DNA of 6,003 nucleotides from contig CAJKCQ010000093.1 in NCBI GenBank assembly GCA_905198475.1, positions 1 through 6,003 of the forward strand, in the 5' to 3' direction. The notes beneath the pieces are model-generated. The model had not been told where the DNA came from. It was given only the letters and a program-made list of their open reading frames with translations, and did not search any database. The DNA is from an uncultured Sutterella sp. (lineage in GTDB: Bacteria > Pseudomonadota > Gammaproteobacteria > Burkholderiales > Burkholderiaceae_F). Shown here one piece after another: positions 1-5,346 of this stretch; the stretch's first letter is position 1, and every line of letters begins with the position of its first letter. The translations under genes and the position numbers were made by a program.

Positions 1-12
1 GTCGCCTTATAT

Positions 13-32
13 CCCCGCCATGAATGACGGGG
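13..32 (+). other. short GC hairpin at window edge
   Basis: CCCCG (13-17) pairs with CGGGG (28-32), and a further CA/TG pair closes a TGAA loop after one mismatch. On the plus strand it is followed only by a short CTTT, so it could be a weak terminator of a gene left of the window. No coding region reaches it from inside the window, and its role is not established. Confidence 0.25.
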
Positions 33-57
33 CTTTACGGCTCGGTTTGGTAAACCC

Positions 58-96
58 TAGTTAAACTGATGACTTATCGCAATAGTTAGGTAGAAC
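58..96 (+). promoter_or_regulatory. AT-rich stretch, possible promoter of the dba-dsbI operon
   Basis: This is the only AT-rich stretch upstream of the operon, and it contrasts sharply with the GC-rich sequence around it. Possible elements are TTAAAC (61-66) with TAGTTA (83-88) at a 16-nt spacing, or TAGAAC (91-96) as an alternative -10. The hexamer TAGTTA occurs twice (58-63 and 83-88). Neither pair fits the sigma-70 consensus well, so the placement rests mainly on base composition and on lying ahead of the first gene. A small dyad, GGTTT/AAACC (44-56), lies just upstream. Confidence 0.3.
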
Positions 97-117
97 AAAT
101 CAGAGCTGCTCGGCGGC

Positions 118-131
118 GGCGGGCGCCCGCC
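118..131 (+). promoter_or_regulatory. GC-rich palindrome in the operon leader
   Basis: GGCGGGCGCCCGCC is a perfect 14-nt palindrome. In RNA it would form a 5-bp stem with a GCGC loop, and the flanking CTGC (about 106-109) and GCAG (about 134-137) could lengthen it imperfectly. It lies between the AT-rich putative promoter and the first gene, so it would be in the 5' leader. No protein-binding motif was recognised. Confidence 0.35.
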
Positions 132-154
132 CGGCAGAATCCGCTCTCCTCCAA

Positions 155-187
155 CGGCCGGGCCGCGCCTTGAAGCGCACCCGGCCG
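155..187 (+). promoter_or_regulatory. strong leader hairpin upstream of the dba-like gene
   Basis: CGGCCGGG (155-162) pairs perfectly with CCCGGCCG (180-187). Inside it GCGC (165-168) pairs with GCGC (175-178), leaving a CTTGAA loop. It ends 23 nt before the AGGA ribosome-binding site of the first gene. It is followed by AAATAATG, so there is no U-tract and it is not a standard terminator on this strand. It could affect mRNA stability, translation or attenuation. The pairing is seen directly; the role is inference. Confidence 0.4.
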
Positions 188-220
188 AAATAATGAACAA
201 CCCCCTCCAAAGGAAAGCAT

Positions 221-388
221 ATGGAGTTTCTCCAACTCGTCATGCTCCTCGTCGCCGTGCTTCTCATCTGGTTGAAGCCGCAGAGCGAGAAGCTCGCCTG
301 GCGCCTCACCATCGCCGGTTGGCTGATGGTCGTGCTCATGTACGTCGGCCACGTCTCCCACGCCGTTCTCGGCAGCCTGAATCTTTGA
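221..388 (+). CDS. dba: Dba-like small inner-membrane protein ahead of dsbI
   Basis: This 55-residue protein begins MEFLQLVMLLV and ends GSLNL. It has two hydrophobic segments, about residues 2-17 and 29-52, joined by a short charged loop with KPQSEK, so it is probably a two-helix inner-membrane hairpin. It has no cysteine and therefore no redox chemistry of its own. The start is supported by AGGA (211-214) six nucleotides before the ATG. The dsbI gene starts 13 nt after its stop, which suggests co-transcription. In Campylobacter jejuni a similarly small membrane protein, Dba, is encoded directly upstream of dsbI and translationally coupled to it. The assignment here rests on size, topology and position rather than on recognisable identity. 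Confidence that the gene is real is high; confidence in the name is moderate. Confidence 0.72.
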   Translation: MEFLQLVMLLVAVLLIWLKPQSEKLAWRLTIAGWLMVVLMYVGHVSHAVLGSLNL

Positions 389-401
389 GCGGAGTGCAGA
401 A

Positions 402-1937
402 ATGAATGACTACAGCAAGCCGATTCTGGATTCGGACATCCGCAAGGCCAAGACCTGGTACGACATCGTCTGTTGGGGCGGCCTCCTCATCGTTCTGCTC
501 CCGGTGGGCATTGCGAACCTCGTTCTCGGCTACATGCTCGGCGACTCGCCCTGCACGCTCTGCTGGGGCCAGCGCGAACAGATGGCCTTCATCGGCGTCG
601 TCGCGCTCTTCATGGTCCGCTACGGCTTCAAGCCCAAGTACCTCGCGATGATGCTCGTGATGGCGGCCGCGGGCCTCTACTCATCCTTCCGCCACCTCGG
701 CAACCACGCCGCGCGCGACGTCGGCCAGGGCTTCGGCCTCGAGATCCTCGGGCTTCACACCCAGATGTGGGCCGAGATCGTCTTCTGGTGCGTCGTGATG
801 CTCTTCGGTCTGGCGTGCTTCCTCGCGCCGCGCTTCGATGCGCTCATCGCGGAGCTGAAGGGCCGTCCCTGGCGTCCGGCGACGGGCTTCATGAAGCTCT
901 CCTTCGCCGTGGTGTCCTTCATCATCGCCTCGAACGCCTTCCAGGCCGCCTGGACCACGGGGCTGCCGCCCAACTGGGGCCAGGGCGATCCGTGGCGCTT
1001 CTCCTGGAATCCGAAGTACGTCACCTGGTCGGCCGACTCCTGGCAGGGCATGTTCGGGAGCTTCAACTTCCTCGGTCGGCGCGACGTGAAGGTTCCGGAC
1101 TTCGCCTACGCGCCCAACGCGAAGAAGCTCGGCATCACGTTTGAGCACGACGCCGCGAAGGCGCCCGTCGAGATCTCCGGCATGCTACGCGTCACGGACG
1201 TGAAGCCCGTGCCCGGAATCGACGCGAAGCTCAACACGCTCTCGAAGATCCGCGGCGAGTACGTCGTCGCTTCGAAGTACGACTTCTGGTTCCTCAACGC
1301 CGACCTCACGACGAAGTTCCACGCCGCGATGGATCCCTGGTTCTCCGCGAACGTGCTCGACATCGTCGGCGTGACGCCCTTGGGCGAAGACGCCTACGTT
1401 CTCATGGGCACGAACAAGTCGATCCTGCGCATCCGCCAGAACCCGCAGGCCGACGACGTCAAGGGGTGGGCGAACTTCACCGCCGGCCGCGACCACGTCG
1501 AGGCCGTGGGCGGCCTCGGCCGCGCCCGCATCGACACCGAGCGCGCGAAGATGTTCTACATCCACTCCTCGGCGACCGACGGCCGGTACGTCTACACCGC
1601 CACCGTCCCGGACAACAAGAGCAAGACCACCTTCGTGATCTCGAAGACCCTGCAGAAGGACTGGCAGCTTTCGGGCGAATTCAAGCCCGAGTCGAAGCTC
1701 CTCAAGAAGGACCGGTCCCTCGGCGAGCTCTACGTCACGGGCATGGTTTATGAAGACGGGCGTCTCTACGCCGTCTCGAAGAACTGGAACGTGCTCGTCG
1801 TGATCAACATCGCCGACGAATCGGTCGAGGCGGCCTGGGGGCTTCCGGCCGATCTCACCGACGTGCGCGGCCTCGTTAAGGAGGGCGGTCGCTTCCAGGT
1901 GATCGACGCCAACCGCGTCGTGACGCTCGAGAAGTAG
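402..1937 (+). CDS. dsbI: DsbI-type disulfide bond formation protein with periplasmic beta-propeller-like domain
   Basis: This 511-residue protein belongs to the DsbB/DsbI family, which re-oxidises periplasmic thiol oxidases of the DsbA/DsbL type and passes electrons to membrane quinone. Five hydrophobic helices lie at about 23-45, 60-73, 79-95, 122-142 and 163-183. The first periplasmic loop holds CTLC (Cys51, Cys54) followed by Arg58, matching the quinone-contacting Arg of E. coli DsbB (CxxC then Arg four residues on). After helix 5 comes a Trp-rich linker (about 190-225), then a roughly 290-residue, strand-rich domain resembling a beta-propeller, predicted periplasmic. The 511-residue length fits the long DsbI of Campylobacter and Helicobacter rather than DsbB (about 175). 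Only five cysteines exist: Cys24 and Cys130/Cys139 in helices plus the CxxC. The second-loop pair of DsbB is missing. GGAG (391-394), seven nucleotides before the ATG, supports the start. No DsbL or arylsulfate sulfotransferase gene is in the window. Confidence 0.85.
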   Translation: MNDYSKPILDSDIRKAKTWYDIVCWGGLLIVLLPVGIANLVLGYMLGDSPCTLCWGQREQMAFIGVVALFMVRYGFKPKYLAMMLVMAAAGLYSSFRHLGNHAARDVGQGFGLEILGLHTQMWAEIVFWCVVMLFGLACFLAPRFDALIAELKGRPWRPATGFMKLSFAVVSFIIASNAFQAAWTTGLPPNWGQGDPWRFSWNPKYVTWSADSWQGMFGSFNFLGRRDVKVPDFAYAPNAKKLGITFEHDAAKAPVEISGMLRVTDVKPVPGIDAKLNTLSKIRGEYVVASKYDFWFLNADLTTKFHAAMDPWFSANVLDIVGVTPLGEDAYVLMGTNKSILRIRQNPQADDVKGWANFTAGRDHVEAVGGLGRARIDTERAKMFYIHSSATDGRYVYTATVPDNKSKTTFVISKTLQKDWQLSGEFKPESKLLKKDRSLGELYVTGMVYEDGRLYAVSKNWNVLVVINIADESVEAAWGLPADLTDVRGLVKEGGRFQVIDANRVVTLEK

Positions 1938-1968
1938 TCCCTTCCGTCGGCTTCCCCGCCATCGCCCT

Positions 1969-2003
1969 TAGGCCCGGTCTTCCGTTGGTGAAGGCCGGGC
2001 CTA
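1969..2003 (+). terminator. hairpin after dsbI, terminator candidate without U-tract
   Basis: A 14-bp stem is formed by 1969-1982 and 1990-2003, with one T:G wobble and a seven-base loop, CGTTGGT. GCCAT (1958-1962) and ATGGC (2003-2007) can extend it across a bulge. It lies 31 nt after the dsbI stop. Neither strand has a run of T after the stem, so it may be a weak terminator or a 3'-end stabiliser. The stem itself is unambiguous. Confidence 0.5.
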
Positions 2004-2038
2004 ATGGCGTCTTCAAGGGAGCATGAGCGGCCCGCCGC

Positions 2039-2044
2039 TAGAAT
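2039..2044 (+). promoter_or_regulatory. putative -10 box of the yihY-like gene
   Basis: TAGAAT within GCTAGAATGG matches five of six bases of TATAAT and resembles the GCTAAAAT-type -10 context often seen in Betaproteobacteria. No good -35 is visible at 16-18 nt upstream. If real, transcription would start near 2051, after the ATG at 2023, which supports the downstream start at 2092. Confidence 0.4.
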
Positions 2045-2091
2045 GGTCTGAGACCTCCTCCTCCCGGCGCAGTCATCTCCCGAAACCACCT

Positions 2092-3387
2092 ATGCAGACT
2101 TCAGCACTCCTCAGGGCGCTCCGCCGCCACCGCCTCACCGATACGCTCCGCTCGCTCTTCGGCTTCGCCGCGGCGCGCATGCGCGAGGCGCATCTGCAGG
2201 AGGTGGCGAGCTCGATGACCCTCACGACGCTTCTTTCGCTCGTGCCGCTCCTCGCCGTCTCGCTCGCCGTCTTCGCCGCCTTCCCGAGCTTCGCCGAAAC
2301 CCGGAAGGCCTTGGAGGACGCGGTCTTCAACAGCTTCCTGCCGCTGCAGTACAGCGAAGTGATCATGAAGTACCTGAAGCTCTTCAGCGACCACGCTTCG
2401 GGGCTCGGCGCCTTCGGTCTGATCGGCCTTTCGATGACGGCGCTCCTGATGATCGACAAGTTCTTCGTGACGGTGAACCGCATCTTCAACGTGCGCCGCA
2501 TGCGTCCGTGGACGCAGCGCGCGATGATCTACTGGGCGCTCCTCACGCTCGGGCCGCTCGGGATCGCGCTCTCGATCACGCTCACCACGCAGGCGATCCG
2601 CATCGCCGTGGGCTCGGGCGACGGGGTGATCCCGGGGTGGACGCTCGGGCTCTTCCAGATCCTGCTGCAGACCTTCGGCTACGCGCTCCTCTTCAAGCTC
2701 GTCCCCAACTGCCGCGTCGCTTTTTCGCACGCCCTGATCGGGGGCTTCACGGTTTCGCTCGCGAGCCAGGTGGTCAAGATCGGCTTCGAGTACTACATCA
2801 CCGCGGGCACGCTCTCCTCGATCTACGGCGCCTTCGTGGCGTTCCCCGTCTTCCTCCTCTGGCTCTACATCGCCTGGATGCTCGTCTTCGCCGGGGCGGC
2901 GATCACCGCGGCGATTCCGCAGCTCACCTCCGGGCGCTTCTCCGACACGTATCTGCGCGGAAACGACTTTCTGACGGGGGCGGCGCTCCTGCGCGCGCTC
3001 ACCGCCGCGCACGCCGCAGGCCATGCGGTCGTCTCCGAGGACGCCCTCGCCGCGGCCGTGGACAGCTGGCCGCAGGCGATCGAGCGGCTCCTGCTGCGCC
3101 TCTCCGAATACGGCTACTGCGCGCCCGTCGTGCTCGACGAACGGCGCGGTTCGATGGGTTGGGCGCTCCTCTGCGACCCCGGCCAAAAGACCCTGCGCGA
3201 CGCGGTCTGCGCGCTCCTCGTGGACCCGAAGAACAGCCTCGTGGCGCCCGAGCGCCCGGCCGCGAAGAAGCCCGCCGGGGCGCTCCACGACTGGTTTGAG
3301 AGCTTCGCCAACACGGGCGTCGTGGACGCGCCCCTCTCGAAGCTTCTCGACGCGGACCTCCCCAAGCCCGGGTGCGCCGCCGGGTAA
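2092..3387 (+). CDS. YihY/UPF0761 (BrkB-like) inner-membrane protein
   Basis: This 431-residue integral membrane protein belongs to the YihY/BrkB family; the molecular function of most members is unsettled. It has six hydrophobic segments, at about 45-65, 104-124, 146-166, 186-206, 213-235 and 252-275. Family-like stretches are LLSLVPLLAVSLAVFAAFP (48-65), YWALLTLGPL (147-156) and the last helix with FLLWLYIAWMLVFAGA (254-269), which line up with E. coli YihY as I remember it. Residues about 285-431 are an extra, probably cytoplasmic region absent from the roughly 290-residue E. coli protein; similar C-terminal extensions occur in Burkholderiales. The ATG at 2023 would add 23 residues, but they look unlike the family, its AAGGGAG lies too close, and it precedes the putative -10 box. 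I chose 2092, although no strong ribosome-binding site precedes it. The gene appears monocistronic. Confidence 0.85.
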   Translation: MQTSALLRALRRHRLTDTLRSLFGFAAARMREAHLQEVASSMTLTTLLSLVPLLAVSLAVFAAFPSFAETRKALEDAVFNSFLPLQYSEVIMKYLKLFSDHASGLGAFGLIGLSMTALLMIDKFFVTVNRIFNVRRMRPWTQRAMIYWALLTLGPLGIALSITLTTQAIRIAVGSGDGVIPGWTLGLFQILLQTFGYALLFKLVPNCRVAFSHALIGGFTVSLASQVVKIGFEYYITAGTLSSIYGAFVAFPVFLLWLYIAWMLVFAGAAITAAIPQLTSGRFSDTYLRGNDFLTGAALLRALTAAHAAGHAVVSEDALAAAVDSWPQAIERLLLRLSEYGYCAPVVLDERRGSMGWALLCDPGQKTLRDAVCALLVDPKNSLVAPERPAAKKPAGALHDWFESFANTGVVDAPLSKLLDADLPKPGCAAG

Positions 3388-3402
3388 TCCCGGAGGCCGG
3401 GA
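3388..3402 (+). other. short hairpin immediately after the yihY-like stop
   Basis: TCCCGG (3388-3393) pairs with CCGGGA (3397-3402) around a three-base AGG loop, starting at the first base after the stop codon. No T-run follows, so it is only a weak candidate for a 3'-end or termination structure. Confidence 0.25.
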
Positions 3403-3423
3403 GCCGCCGGCGCGATGCAGCTA

Positions 3424-3455
3424 TTGAGCCTCGCTTAAGGTTCGCGGGCTAAAGT
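3424..3455 (+). promoter_or_regulatory. possible promoter of the Sel1-repeat gene
   Basis: TTGAGC (3424-3429) and TAAAGT (3450-3455) resemble -35 and -10 boxes, but the 20-nt spacer is longer than the usual 16-18. The -10 sits in GCTAAAGT, similar to the GCTAGAAT ahead of the preceding gene. Transcription would then start near 3462 in a locally AT-richer patch, giving a leader of about 80 nt. The spacing makes this tentative. Confidence 0.35.
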
Positions 3456-3541
3456 CTCCATACAAAAATCATGGCGGTGCGGCGCCCCCGTGGGAGCTGC
3501 GCCCGCTCATGGAAGCGTTTACACACCGGGAGGCCAAGAAC

Positions 3542-4303
3542 ATGATGAAGACCCAGATCCTGCGCGCCGCTGCGGGCGCGCTTCTCGCCGCGGAACTCCT
3601 CGCCTTCGGGAGCGCCGCGTGCGCCGCGCCCATCGACGACGGCGTCGCCTACCTCAAGGCGGGCAAGTACCCCGAGGCGATGAAGGTCTTCAAGGCCGAA
3701 GCCGCCAAGGACGTTCCCGACGCCTTCTTCTACATCGGCGACATGGTGAATCAGGGCCTCGGGCAGAAGAGCATTCCGCTCCAGGCGACCGACTGGTGGG
3801 AGAAGGGCGCCTACCTCGGGAGCGAGAAGTGCCAGCTTGCGCTCTCGATGGCCTACCGCAACGGCGTGGGCGTGCGCGTCGAGCCGCGCCAGGCGCTTCT
3901 CTGGGACCGTGAGGCCGCCCGCGCGGGCTCGATCGTCGCGATGAAGAACATCGGCGACTACTTCGCGACGGGCAACGGCGTCGAGATCGACGCCAAGGAG
4001 GCGGCGAAGTGGTACTACCGCGCCGCGAAGGGGGGCTACCCCGAAGGGCTGCGCGCTCTGGGTGATCTTCTGAAGAGCGGCGAAGGCGCGCCGAAGAACC
4101 TCCAGGCCGCCTACGTCCTCATCCAGGCCGCGGCGAAGCCCGTCGAGGAGAAGGGTTGGGAGGCGGACCGGAACGCCGCCGCCGACGCGCGCATCCTCGG
4201 CCATTCGCTTACGGCCGACGAGCTCGCGGCTGCTGAGAAGACCTCGGTCGCCGACGTCCTCAAGTCCCTCGCCGCGCTCGACCCGGAGCCGGGCAGGATG
4301 TGA
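3542..4303 (+). CDS. exported Sel1-like repeat protein
   Basis: This 253-residue protein has a signal peptide and a helical-repeat body. Residues 1-28 form a typical Sec signal: MMKTQ-, a hydrophobic core (about 8-22) and an ACA cleavage motif ahead of AP. The cysteine at 27 has Ser-Ala-Ala before it, a poor lipobox, so it is more likely periplasmic than a lipoprotein. A TPR-like helix pair (about 32-56, with YLKAGKYPEAMKVF) is followed by about four Sel1-like repeats at 57-92, 93-128, 129-164 and 167-200; the clearest is IGDYFATGNGVEIDAKEAAKWYYRAAKGG split across 137-165. Such repeats generally mediate protein-protein contacts; no catalytic motif is seen. The start is chosen for GGGAGG (3528-3533) eight nucleotides upstream and for the signal peptide. 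The ATG at 3509 would put eleven charged residues before it. The partner and process are unknown. Confidence 0.82.
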   Translation: MMKTQILRAAAGALLAAELLAFGSAACAAPIDDGVAYLKAGKYPEAMKVFKAEAAKDVPDAFFYIGDMVNQGLGQKSIPLQATDWWEKGAYLGSEKCQLALSMAYRNGVGVRVEPRQALLWDREAARAGSIVAMKNIGDYFATGNGVEIDAKEAAKWYYRAAKGGYPEGLRALGDLLKSGEGAPKNLQAAYVLIQAAAKPVEEKGWEADRNAAADARILGHSLTADELAAAEKTSVADVLKSLAALDPEPGRM

Positions 4304-4328
4304 TGGAGGACGCTCCAAGGGCCTTCCG

Positions 4329-4368
4329 TGCGGCGGTCTGACGAACGGACTTCGTGAGGTCCGCCGCA
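4329..4368 (+). terminator. hairpin downstream of the Sel1-repeat gene
   Basis: TGCGGCGG (4329-4336) pairs with CCGCCGCA (4361-4368), and inside it ACGAA (4341-4345) pairs with TTCGT (4351-4355) around a CGGAC loop, with a few mismatches between. It lies 25 nt after the Sel1 gene stop. Only TT follows, so it lacks a proper U-tract. It may mark the 3' end of that transcript or act with the adjacent minus-strand terminator. Confidence 0.45.
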
Positions 4369-4372
4369 TTCA

Positions 4373-4412
4373 CCCGGGCGCCTGATTTGTATTGGCGGCC
4401 GCACCGCCCGGG
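4373..4412. repeat. inverted CCCGGGCG repeat between convergent genes
   Basis: CCCGGGCG (4373-4380) and CGCCCGGG (4405-4412) form an 8-bp inverted pair, and the same octamer recurs at 4442-4449 inside the ppiC terminator stem. The copies could pair with one another in alternative ways. The repetition is visible directly; any function is inference. Confidence 0.4.
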
Positions 4413-4413
4413 C

Positions 4414-4452
4414 AAAGAAAAGACGCCCGGAAACTGCCGTTCCCGGGCGTCT
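4414..4452 (-). terminator. intrinsic terminator of ppiC
   Basis: On the minus strand, AGACGCCCGG (4452-4443) pairs perfectly with CCGGGCGTCT (4430-4421). Three further inner pairs after one mismatch close a four-base loop, and TTTTCTTT (4421-4414) follows. A GC stem plus U-tract 22 nt after the ppiC stop is a classic rho-independent terminator. It is the best-supported terminator in the window. Confidence 0.88.
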
Positions 4453-4474
4453 GTGAATTGAAGCTCAGTTCAGC

Positions 4475-5257
4475 TCACTGCACGTTGGCCTTCTTGATGA
4501 GCTCCTGGAAGTGCTGCTGCACCTTCTGGTTCGCGAGGGCGTTGCGGATCACCGGCTTCTGGCTCTCAAAGGAGGGATAGAGCTCGGCCTTGCGCTTCGC
4601 TTCGAGCTTCACGACGTGGAAGCCGAACTGCGTGCGCACCGGCTCCTGAGCGACTTCACCGGGCTTGAGGACCTTGAAGGAGGCGCCGAAGGCCGGAACG
4701 AAGGAGCGTGGGACGACCCAGCCGAGAAGGCCGCCCTGGCCCTTGTTGCCGGTGTCTTCGGAGAATTCCTGCGCGAGCTTGCCGAAGTCGGCGCCCTTGT
4801 TGATGCGCTGGATGAGGTTCTTCGCCTGGTCCTCGGTCTTCACGAGGATGTGGCGGACCTGGTATTCGGTGTCGCCGTACCCGGCCTTGTCCTGGTCGTA
4901 GGCGGCCTTGAGGTCGGCTTCGGAGACCGGGTTCTTCTTGGCCCAGTCCTGGGCGAGACCCTGGATGAGGATCTGGTCGCGCGAAGCCTCGATGGCGCGC
5001 TTCACGTCCGGATCGTTGGCGATCTTCGCCTTCTTGGCTTGCTGGAGCAGAACGGTCTGTTGGATCAGGATGTTCTTCACCTGACGCTCGAGCTGCTCGC
5101 CGGCGGGCTGGCCGGACGCGACCGCGCGGTCGTAGAGGGCCTTCTGCTCCTCGACGGAGACCGTCTCACCGTTGACCTTGAAGGCCTTGAGCTCCGCCTG
5201 GGAGGCTCCGGCGGCGAGAAGGATGGCTGCGCCGAGAGCAATCGCTTTCTTGTTCAT
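4475..5257 (-). CDS. periplasmic parvulin-type peptidyl-prolyl isomerase (PpiC/SurA-like)
   Basis: This 260-residue enzyme should catalyse cis-trans isomerisation of Xaa-Pro bonds in exported proteins. Residues 1-21 are a Sec signal peptide (MNKKAIALGA..., cleavage after ASQA). A helical chaperone-like region (about 22-130) precedes one rotamase domain (about 131-219) with parvulin landmarks: VRHILVK with His136, GGLLGW (175-180), FVPAF (186-190) and TQFGFHVVKLE (209-219) with Phe211 and His214. A helical tail (220-260) ends in NVQ. The length fits single-domain periplasmic parvulins of Betaproteobacteria. Three in-frame ATGs (5272, 5263, 5257) encode MFDMIMNKK. I chose the last because it gives the cleanest basic n-region, but no clear ribosome-binding site supports any of them. 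The gene lies 89 nt after yciB on the same strand with no convincing promoter in the gap, so the two are probably co-transcribed. Cell location is inferred from the signal peptide. Confidence 0.88.
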   Translation of the reverse strand: MNKKAIALGAAILLAAGASQAELKAFKVNGETVSVEEQKALYDRAVASGQPAGEQLERQVKNILIQQTVLLQQAKKAKIANDPDVKRAIEASRDQILIQGLAQDWAKKNPVSEADLKAAYDQDKAGYGDTEYQVRHILVKTEDQAKNLIQRINKGADFGKLAQEFSEDTGNKGQGGLLGWVVPRSFVPAFGASFKVLKPGEVAQEPVRTQFGFHVVKLEAKRKAELYPSFESQKPVIRNALANQKVQQHFQELIKKANVQ

Positions 5258-5346
5258 GATCATGTCAAACATCAAATGCTTAGAAAGGCCCGCTGCCCCG
5301 GACGGCTCGATGCCGGCGGTGGTCGCAGCAGGTGCAAAGGGATCGG
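5258..5346 (-). other. yciB-ppiC intergenic gap, no gene seen
   Basis: These 89 nt separate yciB from ppiC. I find no good promoter, terminator or ribosome-binding site. The frame that runs on upstream from ppiC through here into yciB encodes proline- and arginine-rich sequence with no family character. In many Burkholderiales a bolA gene lies between yciB and ppiC as I recall; there is no room for one here. Confidence 0.5.

Noticed and set aside
66..80. possible FNR-type site in CTGATGACTTATCGC upstream of dba
   Set aside because: The half-sites are separated by five rather than four bases and the second half fits ATCAA poorly.
193..405. 70-residue plus-strand frame overlapping the dba-like gene
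   Set aside because: Its ATG lacks a ribosome-binding site and the product is Arg/His-rich; the overlapping frame from 221 has a good ribosome-binding site and two membrane helices.
2101..3288. 395-residue open frame on the minus strand inside the yihY-like gene
   Set aside because: It is rich in Arg, Glu and Gly with no family character, as expected of the antisense of a GC-rich gene; the plus-strand frame encodes recognisable membrane helices.
3565..3628. possible lipoprotein signal in the Sel1-repeat protein (Cys27)
   Set aside because: The residues before the cysteine are Ser-Ala-Ala, lacking the Leu-like residue expected at -3, while an ordinary ACA cleavage site is present.
3449..4369. 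306-residue minus-strand open frame opposite the Sel1-repeat gene
   Set aside because: It has no recognisable domain and the plus-strand frame has a signal peptide, repeats and a good ribosome-binding site.
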